Of a stretch of 64,000 nt of DNA, positions 16,768-24,595 are shown one piece after another; position 1 is the first letter of the stretch, and the number at the start of each line of letters is the position of its first letter. The position numbers and the translations under genes are program-made. Origin of the DNA: Methyloversatilis discipulorum (GTDB lineage Bacteria > Pseudomonadota > Gammaproteobacteria > Burkholderiales > Rhodocyclaceae); assembly GCF_000527135.1 (NCBI RefSeq), contig NZ_AZUP01000001.1, positions 620,001 to 684,000 on the forward strand, read 5' to 3'. The notes beneath the pieces were generated by a model. That model made no database searches, had not been told where the DNA came from, and saw only the letters and a program-made list of their open reading frames with translations.

Positions 16768-17091
16768 ATGATGAAGAAATTCGCATTCGTTGCGCTCGCC
16801 GCCATGGTGGGCATGTCTGTCGCCCACGCCGGCGATGCCGCCAAGGGCAAGGAAAAGTCCGCTGCCTGCGCCGCCTGTCATGGTGCCGACGGCAACAGCC
16901 CGGCGCCGGCCTTCCCGCGCATCGGTGGTCAGCACGAGGACTACCTGCTGCAGGCGCTGCAGCAATACAAGAAGGGCACGCGCAAGAACGCCATCATGGC
17001 GGCTCAGGTCGGTGCGCTGAGCGACCAGGACATGGCCGATCTGGCCGCCTACTTCGCGTCGCAGGCCGGTCCGCTGGTCACCCGTCGCTGA
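16768..17091 (+). CDS. Small periplasmic c-type cytochrome (c553-like)
   Basis: A 107-residue secreted mono-haem cytochrome. Signal peptide MMKKFAFVALAAMVGMSVAHA, then haem site CAACHGADGN, IGGQHEDYLLQALQQYKKG and a distal Met in NAIMAAQ, ending with the typical DMADLAAYFASQ helix. The same last helix (DMADLAAYYGAQ) ends the preceding cytochrome, supporting tandem duplication. AAGGA upstream serves either of two adjacent ATGs. A strong terminator follows directly. Confidence 0.92.
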   Translation: MMKKFAFVALAAMVGMSVAHAGDAAKGKEKSAACAACHGADGNSPAPAFPRIGGQHEDYLLQALQQYKKGTRKNAIMAAQVGALSDQDMADLAAYFASQAGPLVTRR

Positions 17092-17105
17092 GTTCGCCTT
17101 CGCGC

Positions 17106-17140
17106 CAACAAAAAAGCCGGCATTGCCGGCTTTTTTGTTG
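17106..17140. terminator. Bidirectional intrinsic terminator
   Basis: A perfect 16-bp inverted repeat with a 3-base loop: an A-rich arm running into GCCGGC, loop ATT, then GCCGGC running into six T residues. It ends the cytochrome operon on the plus strand and the minE-proximal methyltransferase-like gene on the minus strand, which stops at 17146. Confidence 0.93.
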
Positions 17141-17145
17141 CCCGC

Positions 17146-17943
17146 TCAGAGCGTGAGCCGGCCGCCGGGGCAATAACCTGCCTTTTCCAGACGGCTCAGG
17201 GTGGGCGTCAGATTCAGCGTGGTCTGCGCGCGCAGCTGGCGGGCGCGCTCGCGCAAGGTGTCGAGCGACAGGTCTATCGTTTCGGCGCCGCCGGCGATAC
17301 AGATCGCGTTGCCTTCGTCCAGCGAGGGCAGCACCAGCGCCCGCCCGTCGTGGGCGTCGATCAGGCGCTGCGCACTAGCACGGAAGCCGCGCGTGCGGCC
17401 GAACATGTTCAGGCTGACGCGCCCGTCGGCGGCCAGGTGTGCGCGGCAGTGCTGATGGAAGGCGGCGGTGTCGAGCGCATTGGCACGCGCCCGGTGGTCA
17501 TAGCCATCGACCAGGATGAAATCCCACTCCGTCTCGCTTTCGGCGATGAATTTCGCGCCGTCGTCGATGACGATGCGCAGGCGCTCATCCTCGGCCGGCA
17601 GCCGGAAATGCATCGCCGCAATGGCCGGCATGCGCGGATCGATCTCGACCACGGTGATGGTCGACTGCGGGCAGTAACGATGCAGGAATTTGGTAACTGA
17701 GCCCGCGCCCAGCCCGATCACCAGCACGCGCGCAGGCCACGCATCGTTCGGCGCGAACAGCAGCGGCAGCATCATTTCGCGCGTGTATTCGAGCTCCAGC
17801 GCGAACGGGCGCGCGACGCGCATGGCGCCCTGCACCCATTCGGAACCGAAGTGCAGGTAGCGCACGCCGGCCGCCTCGGACACGTCTATCGAGTTACGCG
17901 GTGTCTTCGTGCGGCCGCTGCCCAACAGCGTAGCGAGGCTCAA
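17146..17943 (-). CDS. Spermidine-synthase-like methyltransferase-fold protein
   Basis: A 265-residue protein of the spermine/spermidine synthase fold. It shows [18 protein letters not shown] (nucleoside-binding glycine loop) near residue 71, [25 protein letters not shown] and [13 protein letters not shown] (the catalytic Asp region, but with GYDH rather than the DSTD/DSSD of SpeE). The changed acidic loop argues against true putrescine aminopropyl transfer. It overlaps minE by 4 bp, so it is co-translated with the Min operon; I know no Min-related function for it. A terminator lies 6 bp beyond its stop. Confidence 0.78.
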   Translation of the reverse strand: MSLATLLGSGRTKTPRNSIDVSEAAGVRYLHFGSEWVQGAMRVARPFALELEYTREMMLPLLFAPNDAWPARVLVIGLGAGSVTKFLHRYCPQSTITVVEIDPRMPAIAAMHFRLPAEDERLRIVIDDGAKFIAESETEWDFILVDGYDHRARANALDTAAFHQHCRAHLAADGRVSLNMFGRTRGFRASAQRLIDAHDGRALVLPSLDEGNAICIAGGAETIDLSLDTLRERARQLRAQTTLNLTPTLSRLEKAGYCPGGRLTL

Positions 17944-18197
17944 TTGCGCTGCTCGGGCAGCACGATGTTGACTTCGAGTACCTCGTAGTTGTCCTGCTTT
18001 TCGAGCTGGACCTTGATGTCTTCCGGGTTCACGCGCACGTACTTGGAAATCACCGCCACCAGTTCCTGCTGCAGCGCCGGCAGGAAGTCGGGCGCCGAGT
18101 TCGATCCGCGTTCGCGCGCGATGATGAGCTGCAGGCGTTCCTTCGCGATCGAAGCGGTCTTCTGCTTCTGGCCGAAGATCAGGGAAAGCAGGGACAT
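17940..18197 (-). CDS. minE: Cell division topological specificity factor MinE
   Basis: An 85-residue MinE. The N-terminal amphipathic segment [20 protein letters not shown] binds membrane, the next stretch [11 protein letters not shown] is the MinD-ATPase-stimulating helix/strand, and the rest ([16 protein letters not shown]) is the dimeric topological-specificity domain. It stimulates MinD ATP hydrolysis so that MinCD oscillate pole to pole and leave the division septum to mid-cell. It starts 2 bp after minD and overlaps the next gene by 4 bp. Confidence 0.97.
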   Translation of the reverse strand: MSLLSLIFGQKQKTASIAKERLQLIIARERGSNSAPDFLPALQQELVAVISKYVRVNPEDIKVQLEKQDNYEVLEVNIVLPEQRN

Positions 18198-18199
18198 GC

Positions 18200-19015
18200 T
18201 TACTTCCCTCCGAACAGGCGCTTGAGCAGGCCGGGCTTTTCGTAGTCGACGAAGCGCAGCGGACGCTCCTCGCCGAGGAAGCGCGCGACCACGTCTTCGT
18301 ACGCCTGGGCGACGTCGCTGCCTTCCATGTGGATGGCCGGCGTGCCCTGGTTCGAGGCCTGCAGCACGATTTCCGATTCCGGGATCACGCCCAGCACCGG
18401 AATGCGCAGGATTTCCTGCACGTCGACGTGGCTCAGCATCTCGCCTTCAACGGCGCGCTTGGGCGAGTAGCGGGTGACCACCAGATGTTCCTTCACCGGC
18501 TCGCGGCCGTCGCGCGCGCGGCGCGATTTCGATTGCAGGATGCCGAGGATGCGGTCCGAGTCGCGCACCGAACTGACTTCCGGATTGGTCACGATGACCG
18601 CCTCATCGGCGAAGGTGAGCGCCATCACCGCACCGTGCTCGATGCCGGCCGGCGAGTCGCAGACGATGTAGTCGAAACCCATGTCGGCGAGGTCCTTCAG
18701 CACCTTCTCGACGCCTTCCTCGGTCAGTGCGTCCTTGTCGCGCGTCTGCGAGGCCGGCAGCACGAACAGGTTGTCGCAGTGCTTGTCCTTGATCAGCGCC
18801 TGCGTCAGGTTGGCTTCGCCGTGGATCACGTTCACGAAGTCATACACCACGCGGCGTTCGCAGCCCATGATGAGGTCGAGGTTGCGCAGGCCGACGTCGA
18901 AATCGATCACCGCGGTCTTCTTGCCGCGCAGTGCAAGGCCGGACGAAAACGCGGCGCTGGTGGTGGTCTTGCCCACGCCGCCCTTGCCGGATGTCACGAC
19001 TACGATACGGGTCAC
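18200..19015 (-). CDS. minD: Septum site-determining ATPase MinD
   Basis: A 271-residue deviant-Walker ATPase. KGGVGKTT carries the signature Lys11 and Lys16, [10 protein letters not shown] is switch I, and [12 protein letters not shown] the Walker B region. The C-terminal [10 protein letters not shown] is the amphipathic membrane-targeting helix. ATP-bound MinD dimers sit on the inner membrane and recruit MinC to block FtsZ rings; MinE, encoded next, releases them. Order minC-minD-minE on one strand with short gaps is the common one. Confidence 0.98.
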   Translation of the reverse strand: MTRIVVVTSGKGGVGKTTTSAAFSSGLALRGKKTAVIDFDVGLRNLDLIMGCERRVVYDFVNVIHGEANLTQALIKDKHCDNLFVLPASQTRDKDALTEEGVEKVLKDLADMGFDYIVCDSPAGIEHGAVMALTFADEAVIVTNPEVSSVRDSDRILGILQSKSRRARDGREPVKEHLVVTRYSPKRAVEGEMLSHVDVQEILRIPVLGVIPESEIVLQASNQGTPAIHMEGSDVAQAYEDVVARFLGEERPLRFVDYEKPGLLKRLFGGK

Positions 19016-19035
19016 TGTGTTCTCCCTCTTGTGAT

Positions 19036-19836
19036 TCAGGTGGTCGCCAAAGCGGCGACGGTCAATACCTGTTTGTCCGAATGGTCTTCCAGGCGCACGT
19101 GCGCCGGTCGGCGCAGCAGTTCGCCGCTGGCCGTGTGTTCGAAGGTCCTGTACACGCCGGCGATCGATACCAGTTCCGCCTCGAAGCAGGTGGTGAAGAT
19201 GCGCGCCTGCGTGTCGCCCGAGGCGCCGGCCAGCGCGCGGCCGCGCAGCGGTGCGTAGATGTGGATGTTGCCGTCGGCGATCACTTCGGCGCCAGCGCTG
19301 ACCATGGCCAGCACGACCAGATCGCAGCCGCGGGCATAGATGCGCTGACCCGAGCGCAGGGGCTTGTCGATGATTTCGGTGCGTCGCTGCGCCTGCGTGA
19401 CCACGGCTTCCGGCACAGCTGCCGCCACCGGTTCAGGGGCTGGTGCAGGCGCCGGGGCCGAAATTTCCGGCGTCGGCACGGGCTCCGGCGCCGGGGTGGG
19501 CACGGAGCGGGGTGCGCTGTCGGCGGCCAGTACGGCCATGCCGAGCGCGCGCGCGTCGTCCGCTGCTGCATCGCACGCGGCCTGCACGGCGACTGCGGTC
19601 AGCGCGTGACGGCCCAGTGCGTCGCGGATGGCCGGCAGATCGGGGCGGGCGTCGGCCGGCAGTTCGCTGCAGTCGATCACCACCGGTTCGCCGGAAAAGA
19701 AGCCGGGCATGCTGCCGAGCCGCGCGTCGAGCGCTGCGGCGATGGCTATGCTGTCGTTGCTGCGCAGCACGGCACGCATCGCTTCGAGCGTGGCGCTTTT
19801 AAGTTCTATGGCCGAAGTATCGGGCTTGCGCGCCAT
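19036..19836 (-). CDS. minC: Septum site-determining protein MinC
   Basis: A 266-residue FtsZ assembly inhibitor. The N-terminal domain (about 1-110, VVIDCSELPADARPDL) contacts FtsZ; a Pro/Ala-rich linker of roughly 40 residues (PTPAPEPVPTPEISAPAP) is longer than in E. coli; the C-terminal beta-helix begins near IIDKPLRSGQRIYARGCDLVV and holds GAEVIADGNIHIYAPLRGRA, the MinD-binding and dimer surface. First gene of the minCDE operon; 20 bp before minD. Confidence 0.96.
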   Translation of the reverse strand: MARKPDTSAIELKSATLEAMRAVLRSNDSIAIAAALDARLGSMPGFFSGEPVVIDCSELPADARPDLPAIRDALGRHALTAVAVQAACDAAADDARALGMAVLAADSAPRSVPTPAPEPVPTPEISAPAPAPAPEPVAAAVPEAVVTQAQRRTEIIDKPLRSGQRIYARGCDLVVLAMVSAGAEVIADGNIHIYAPLRGRALAGASGDTQARIFTTCFEAELVSIAGVYRTFEHTASGELLRRPAHVRLEDHSDKQVLTVAALATT

Positions 19837-19898
19837 GGGGAGTCCGCGGGAAATGTCGAAAGTCTACTCAGTGCCCGACCTGCGGGCAACACGGCGCT

Positions 19899-20771
19899 TC
19901 AATGCACCGCAGCCGGCGGATCGCCGAACAGGCGGGCGATGTCGGCCGCGCTGAAGCGGTAGTCGTGATTGCACATGTCGTCATGGATGTGCAGCTCGCC
20001 CTTCTCGGCGAGGATGGATTCGACCTCGGCGCGGCCCAGCGACAGCACGAGTCGACGGACCTTTTCCTCGTCACGCGGGCAGTGATGGCGCGGCGTCTGT
20101 GCCTCGAACACGCGGATTCCGCCGGCCTGTATCTCCTCGTGGAACAGTCGGCTGAGCAGTGTTTCGGTGTCCAGCGTCTTCAGTTCGTCGGGCGTCACCG
20201 TGGCGGCCAGATGGCACACACGGGCCCAGCCGTCGGTGTCGCGCTGATCGGCGCCCGGCAGCTTCTGCAGGAACAATCCGCTCGCCGTGTCGCCGTCGGC
20301 AGCCAGCCACAAGGCGGTGGGCTGCTGTTCGGACTGTTCGAGGAAGTGTTCGAACACCTCGGCCACGGTGGCGCCTTCGAGCGGTACCACGCTCTGGTAA
20401 GGCGTAGGCGAGCTTTCGGGCTGCATGGTCATCACCAGATGGCCGTCGCCCAGCAGTTCGGGCAGCGGTGCTTCGACCAGATCGGCCGGCGCACTCGCCA
20501 TGCCGCGGATGCGCAGTTGCTGGTCGCAATCGACCACCAGCATGCCCATGGCGCCATTGCCGCGCACCTGAACCGTCAGCCGGCCCGGCTGCTTGAGCTG
20601 GCCGCCCACCATCAGCGACACCACGGTCACTTCGCCGAGCAGGCGCGTCACGACGGGTCCGTAGCCGCGGCCGCGCAGCATGGACTGCCAGCCCTCGGAC
20701 AGGCGCACGCGGGCGCCGCGTATGTCCAGACCTTCGAACATGAAGCGCTGGATCAGGTCAGATGCGCTCAT
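19899..20771 (-). CDS. hslO: Hsp33 family redox chaperone with altered zinc site
   Basis: A 290-residue Hsp33-type holdase that protects unfolded proteins under oxidative stress. The substrate-binding fold is intact (VSLMVGGQLKQPGRLTVQVRG, GMLVVDCDQ, MTMQPE, ATVAEVFEHFLEQSEQQPT). The C-terminal redox switch is unusual. The canonical switch is two Cys pairs (CxC and CxxC) that bind zinc; here the segments read RHHCPRDEEK and HIHDDMCNHDYRF, so one Cys of each pair is replaced (by His and by Asp). LGRAEVESILAEKGELHIH between them aligns well, so the register is secure. Zinc might be held by His/Cys/Asp/Cys or the switch may be weakened. It overlaps the next gene by 4 bp. Confidence 0.9.
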   Translation of the reverse strand: MSASDLIQRFMFEGLDIRGARVRLSEGWQSMLRGRGYGPVVTRLLGEVTVVSLMVGGQLKQPGRLTVQVRGNGAMGMLVVDCDQQLRIRGMASAPADLVEAPLPELLGDGHLVMTMQPESSPTPYQSVVPLEGATVAEVFEHFLEQSEQQPTALWLAADGDTASGLFLQKLPGADQRDTDGWARVCHLAATVTPDELKTLDTETLLSRLFHEEIQAGGIRVFEAQTPRHHCPRDEEKVRRLVLSLGRAEVESILAEKGELHIHDDMCNHDYRFSAADIARLFGDPPAAVH

Positions 20772-21112
20772 CCGAGCACCTCCGACCAGCGTTGCGGGTC
20801 GAAACCGATCAGCAGTTCGCCGTCGTGGTCGACGATGGGCCGGCGGATGGCCGACGGGTTGGCGCTGAGCAGCGCGAAGGCGCGATCGGCGTCGAGATCG
20901 GCGGTTTGCTCGGGCGGCAGCTTGCGGAAGGTGGTGCCGCGCGTATTGACGACGGCCTGCCAGCCGGCGCGGCGTATCCAGTCGGCCAGCGCGTCCGCCG
21001 GCACGCCATCCTTCTTGTAGTCATGCAGCTGGAAGTCGATGTGCCGGTCGGCAAGCCAGGCGAAGGCACGCGACATGGTGTCGCAACGCTTGATACCGAA
21101 GACGCAAAGCAT
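20768..21112 (-). CDS. ArsC/Spx-family thiol protein YffB
   Basis: A 114-residue protein of the ArsC/Spx thioredoxin-like family. It begins MLCVFGIKRCDTM, with a single N-terminal Cys in the position of the arsenate-reductase nucleophile but in the YffB context (GIKxCDT), and continues DYKKDGVPADALADWI, NTRGTTFRKL and RRPIVDHDGELLIGF. Relatives bind glutathione; arsenate reduction has not been shown for YffB as far as I know. The start at 21112 matches the family N-terminus, although no good ribosome binding site is visible; the ATG/GTG 12 codons earlier adds unrelated residues. Its stop overlaps hslO by 4 bp, which suggests shared stress-related expression. Confidence 0.85.
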   Translation of the reverse strand: MLCVFGIKRCDTMSRAFAWLADRHIDFQLHDYKKDGVPADALADWIRRAGWQAVVNTRGTTFRKLPPEQTADLDADRAFALLSANPSAIRRPIVDHDGELLIGFDPQRWSEVLG

Positions 21113-21316
21113 GGGGGTGTTCAGGGGTGGAATCCGGAGAGCGCGCATTGTACGTTGCGCCGCCGGCGCCTGCTGCGGGCGACGAATGGCCTCCCGGGGC
21201 TGGCGTCATCGTGCTGCAATGGTTAAGATTTGGAAAATTTATCCGAAACAACAAACTGGCACGCGAAATTGATCGGCTTTCAAGATCGTTCGCGGCATCA
21301 ACAGTGGGAGACGTGC

Positions 21317-21799
21317 ATGATGTTTCGACGCCCGGGCCTCTATGCCCTGACGCTGGTTTTCGGATTTTCGATGTTTGCCGCCGACGTTGCGCATGCCGCG
21401 CGTTCGGTCGCCAGCGGCAAACAGGTCAAGTCGGCGGTCCGCCCTGCGGCCAAGATCGCCTCCAAGAAACGTGTTTCGCCCACCGTGCAGGCGGCGGCCA
21501 AGCGCTCGGCGCCGCTCGCTGTCGCGGTGCCGGCCTTCCGTCCGCCCAAGCCGCCGGCGCAGCGCCACTACGCCGTCGATGGCAGCACCTTCTACGCGGA
21601 CGGCGTCCGCGTCCGTGCAGCCGGCCTGGACGGCATAGAAATGGCTGGCGCGTCCGGCATGGCCAAGCAGCGCCTGCAGCAACTGCTGGATTCGGGCCGT
21701 GTCAGCATCGAACCGCTGGGCATGGATGCCGGCGACGTCACGCTGGCCCGGGTAAGGGTCGATGGACGCGACGTGAGCGAACTGGTCAGCGCGCGCTGA
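21317..21799 (+). CDS. Exported staphylococcal-nuclease-like (SNase fold) small protein
   Basis: A 160-residue exported protein. GGGAG lies six bases before the ATG at 21317, and a signal peptide (GLYALTLVFGFSMFAADVAHA) follows; a 28-residue longer frame lacks these. A basic, Ala/Lys-rich linker leads to an SNase-like fold: YAVDGSTFYADGVRVRAAGLDGIEM then VTLARVRVDGRDVSELV. Compared with staphylococcal nuclease, the positions of Arg35, Asp40 and Glu43 are present (RAAGLDGIE), but the catalytic Arg87 position appears to be lost and the segment between is short. It is therefore probably a non-catalytic or nucleic-acid-binding relative. A terminator follows. Confidence 0.7.
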   Translation: MMFRRPGLYALTLVFGFSMFAADVAHAARSVASGKQVKSAVRPAAKIASKKRVSPTVQAAAKRSAPLAVAVPAFRPPKPPAQRHYAVDGSTFYADGVRVRAAGLDGIEMAGASGMAKQRLQQLLDSGRVSIEPLGMDAGDVTLARVRVDGRDVSELVSAR

Positions 21800-21810
21800 G
21801 TCCAGCGCCG

Positions 21811-21849
21811 AATGAAAAAGGGCCCGGTAATCACCGGGCCCTTTTTCAT
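21811..21849. terminator. Bidirectional intrinsic terminator
   Basis: A long perfect inverted repeat: AATGAAAAAGGGCCCGGT, loop AAT/ATC region, ACCGGGCCCTTTTTCATT. The GC core is flanked by A and T runs on both sides, so it works for the exported SNase-like gene (plus) and the lipoprotein gene (minus) that converge here. Confidence 0.92.
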
Positions 21850-21867
21850 TGTCCTGTCGACTGAGGA

Positions 21868-22266
21868 TCAGCCTGCGGTCAGCGCAGGGTTCCGGCTGCC
21901 GTGTGTTTCCTTCGCGGCCGGTGCGTCGTCCGCCACTGCCTCGTCGGCGACCGTTTCGGCGTCGACCGGCTTCAGTTTGCGGGTGTTTTTCGGGCTGACC
22001 GTCGGCAGCACGACCTCGATCTTGTTCTGCGTCATGTAGTCGTTCATTTCGCGCCAACCGGCGAAGATGGCGGCCTTCGACGCCTTCGGGTTCAAGGCGT
22101 AACAGTCCTCGAGTGCGCGGCCAGCGTGGCGGCAGGCGCCGCCGACGGCCTTGGCCTCCAGCTCCTTCTGCGCCGCGGCGCGATTGGGATCGGGAATGGG
22201 CAACTTGTCGCACGCGGTCAGGGCGACTGCGCACGCGATCAGCACGATGGAGGGGACAGCTTTCAC
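21868..22266 (-). CDS. Small lipoprotein of unknown function
   Basis: A 132-residue predicted lipoprotein. From a GTG at 22266 (GGAAG about nine bases upstream) the product begins with a textbook lipoprotein signal, KAVPSIVLIACAVALTAC, with lipobox LTAC; an alternative GTG at 22293 would add nine residues before it. The mature part has KELEAKAVGGACRHAGRALEDCYALNP, with two Cys spaced about nine apart, then KAAIFAGWREMNDYMTQNKIE and a Glu/Ala/Asp-rich tail. The middle looks like a small helical domain. I do not recognise a named family. Confidence 0.75.
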   Translation of the reverse strand: MKAVPSIVLIACAVALTACDKLPIPDPNRAAAQKELEAKAVGGACRHAGRALEDCYALNPKASKAAIFAGWREMNDYMTQNKIEVVLPTVSPKNTRKLKPVDAETVADEAVADDAPAAKETHGSRNPALTAG

Positions 22267-22343
22267 CTGGGGGCGCTTCCGGAGATTGGGCACACACCCC
22301 GTCTACGGCAGCGCGCCCCCGCCGCTTGAGTGCCGTGAGGCGC

Positions 22344-24440
22344 TCACAGAGCGCCGCGCGAATACTCCGCCAGTAGCGTGTCCTGTGCGCAATGCCGCGC
22401 GGCGCGCGATACCCGTCGCCGGTAGCGGCCATCCGGTTCCATTTCCCACGACTGGCTGTTGTCCAGCAGATAGGGGCGCAGACCCTCTTTCATGATGCGT
22501 CGCTTCAGCTTCGGATCGAGCACCGGGAAGGCCACCTCGATGCGGCGGAAGAAGTTGCGCTCCATCCAGTCGGCGCTGGCGAGGTAGAGCTTTTCTTCGC
22601 CATCGGCATGGAAGTGATAGATGCGCGAGTGTTCGAGGAAGCGACCGACCACCGAGCGTACGGTGATCTTGTCCGACAGGCCGGGCACGCCCGGGCGCAG
22701 CGCGCAGACGCCGCGCACGATGAGGTCGATGTCGACACCGGCCTGGCTGGCCGCGTAGAGCGCTTCGATGGTTTCGTCCTCGACCAGCGAATTCATCTTG
22801 GCGATGATGCGACCCTTGCGGCCGGCGCGGGCGTTCTCCGCTTCCTGCCCGATGGCGGCGATGACATTGCTGTGCAGCGTGAAGGGTGCCTGCCAAAGGT
22901 GGGTGAGCGTGCCGGCGTGGCCGAGGCCGGTCAGCTGCTTGAATACTTCGTTCACGTCTTCGCCGATCTGCTCGTTCGCGGTCATCAGGCCGAAGTCGGT
23001 GTAGAAGCGCGCGGTGCGCGGGTGGTAGTTGCCGGTACCGAGGTGCACGAAGCGGCGGAAGCGATGCACGCCGTCCACCTGTTCGCGCCGCACCACCATC
23101 AGCAGTTTGGCGTGCGTCTTGTAGCCGAATACGCCATACACGACATGCGCGCCGGCCTCTTCGAGGCGCGACGCCCAGTTGATGTTCGCTTCTTCGTCGA
23201 AGCGCGCCATCAGTTCGACCACGACAGTGACTTCCTTGCCCTTCAGCGCGGCACGTACCAGGGCTTCCATCAGCACGGAATCGGTGCCGGTACGGTACAC
23301 CGTCATCTTGATCGCCACGACTTCCGGGTCGTCGACCGCCTGCTGTACCAGGTCGATCACCGGCTTGAAGGACTGGAAGGGGTGATGCAGCAGCAGGTCC
23401 TGCTTGCGGATCATCGCGAAGATGTCGTAGCGCTTCTCCATCGCGCGCGGCACCTGGGGCACGAAGGGCGGGTATTTCAGATCCGGGCGCTCGACCCAGT
23501 CTGGCACCTGCATCAGGCGCACGAGGTTCACGATGCCCGGTGCGCGGTAGAGGTCGTCGCGCGTCAGGTTGAACTGCTGCAGCAGGAAATCCGCCATGTG
23601 TTCGGAGCAGTTGTCCGCGACTTCGAGGCGCACGGCGTCGCCGTAGTGGCGCTGCGGCAGTTCGCCCTGCAGCGCCTGGCGCAGGTTCTTCACCTCTTCC
23701 TCGTCGAGGAAGAGGTCGGAGTTGCGGGTGACGCGGAACTGGTAGCAGCCGAGCACATTCATGCCTTCGAACAGGTCGCCGACATTCATGTGCATGGCCG
23801 ACGACAGGAACACGAAGCCGTGGTCAACGCCGGTCAGGTCCTTCGGCAGCTTGATCACCCGCGGCAGCGCGCGCGGCGCTTGCACGATGGCATAACGCGA
23901 ACTGCGGCCGAAGGCGTCGCGGCCTTCAAGCTCGACGGCGAAGTTCAGGCTCTTGTTCAGCACGCGCGGGAAGGGGTGTGAGGGGTCGAGTCCGATCGGC
24001 GTCAGCACCGGCATCAGCTCGCGCATGAAGTAGTCGCGTACCCACTCGCGCTGCGCCTCGGTCCAGTCGCCGCGGCGCAGGAAGACGATGCCTTCCTTCT
24101 CCAGCAGCGGCAGGATGACGTCGTTCAGCAGCGAATACTGTTCGGCGATCAGCTGGTGCGCCTCGGCGGCGATCAGGCGCAGCGCCTCCTGAGCCGAGCG
24201 GCCGTCGGAGGTAACGCCGCGTGCGCCCATGCGGATGTGTTCGCGCAGGCCGCCGATGCGCACCTCGAAGAACTCATCGAGGTTGCTCGACACGATGCAC
24301 AGGAATTTCAGCCGTTCGAGCAGCGGCACGCGCTCGTCCGCCGCCTGCGCCAGTACGCGCCGGTTGAAGGCGATCAGCGACAGTTCGCGGTTGATGAAGT
24401 GATCGGGTGCGTAGCGGGGCACCGGCAGGATGGACGGCAT
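22344..24440 (-). CDS. ppk1: Polyphosphate kinase 1
   Basis: A 698-residue PPK1, membrane-associated enzyme that builds inorganic polyphosphate from ATP. It opens FINRELSLIAFNRRVLAQA (N domain), has the H domain with HMNVGDLFEGMNVLG, and two phospholipase-D-like C domains containing KTHAKLLMVVRRE with the expected phospho-His443 and HLGTGNYHPRTARFYTDF with His466, plus RTGTDS and MARFDEEANINWA. Length and order match E. coli PPK (688). Divergent from ppx; the two genes share a compact 155-bp control region. Confidence 0.98.
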   Translation of the reverse strand: MPSILPVPRYAPDHFINRELSLIAFNRRVLAQAADERVPLLERLKFLCIVSSNLDEFFEVRIGGLREHIRMGARGVTSDGRSAQEALRLIAAEAHQLIAEQYSLLNDVILPLLEKEGIVFLRRGDWTEAQREWVRDYFMRELMPVLTPIGLDPSHPFPRVLNKSLNFAVELEGRDAFGRSSRYAIVQAPRALPRVIKLPKDLTGVDHGFVFLSSAMHMNVGDLFEGMNVLGCYQFRVTRNSDLFLDEEEVKNLRQALQGELPQRHYGDAVRLEVADNCSEHMADFLLQQFNLTRDDLYRAPGIVNLVRLMQVPDWVERPDLKYPPFVPQVPRAMEKRYDIFAMIRKQDLLLHHPFQSFKPVIDLVQQAVDDPEVVAIKMTVYRTGTDSVLMEALVRAALKGKEVTVVVELMARFDEEANINWASRLEEAGAHVVYGVFGYKTHAKLLMVVRREQVDGVHRFRRFVHLGTGNYHPRTARFYTDFGLMTANEQIGEDVNEVFKQLTGLGHAGTLTHLWQAPFTLHSNVIAAIGQEAENARAGRKGRIIAKMNSLVEDETIEALYAASQAGVDIDLIVRGVCALRPGVPGLSDKITVRSVVGRFLEHSRIYHFHADGEEKLYLASADWMERNFFRRIEVAFPVLDPKLKRRIMKEGLRPYLLDNSQSWEMEPDGRYRRRVSRAARHCAQDTLLAEYSRGAL

Positions 24441-24466
24441 GATCGGTTTCTGTCTCTGAACTTGTT

Positions 24467-24513
24467 GTTATGCGACCCGGTATTTTGTGACACAAGTGCT
24501 ATGGAATTATTAC
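24467..24513. promoter_or_regulatory. Divergent ppk1/ppx promoters overlapping a TTGTG-A-CACAA palindrome
   Basis: In the 155-bp gap between ppk1 and ppx two face-to-face promoters can be read. Minus strand: TTGTGT (24490-24495) with 17 bp to CATAAC (24467-24472), toward ppk1. Plus strand: TTGTGA (24485-24490) with 17 bp to TATTAC (24508-24513), toward ppx. The perfect 11-bp palindrome at 24485-24495 contains both -35 boxes, so a single bound protein could control both. I could not find a convincing two-copy Pho box here. Confidence 0.45.
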
Positions 24514-24595
24514 AGCGTCCGGGCGCTTCGTGCTTGACGGCGCGCGGCGTGCGCGCTGCTACACTCCGCGCTGGCCTCTTTTATTGCATCGCCGC

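Noticed and set aside
24441..24595. Pho box between ppk1 and ppx
   Set aside because: Only single weak half-sites (CTGTAAT on the minus strand) could be found; the required second direct repeat 11 bp away is absent.
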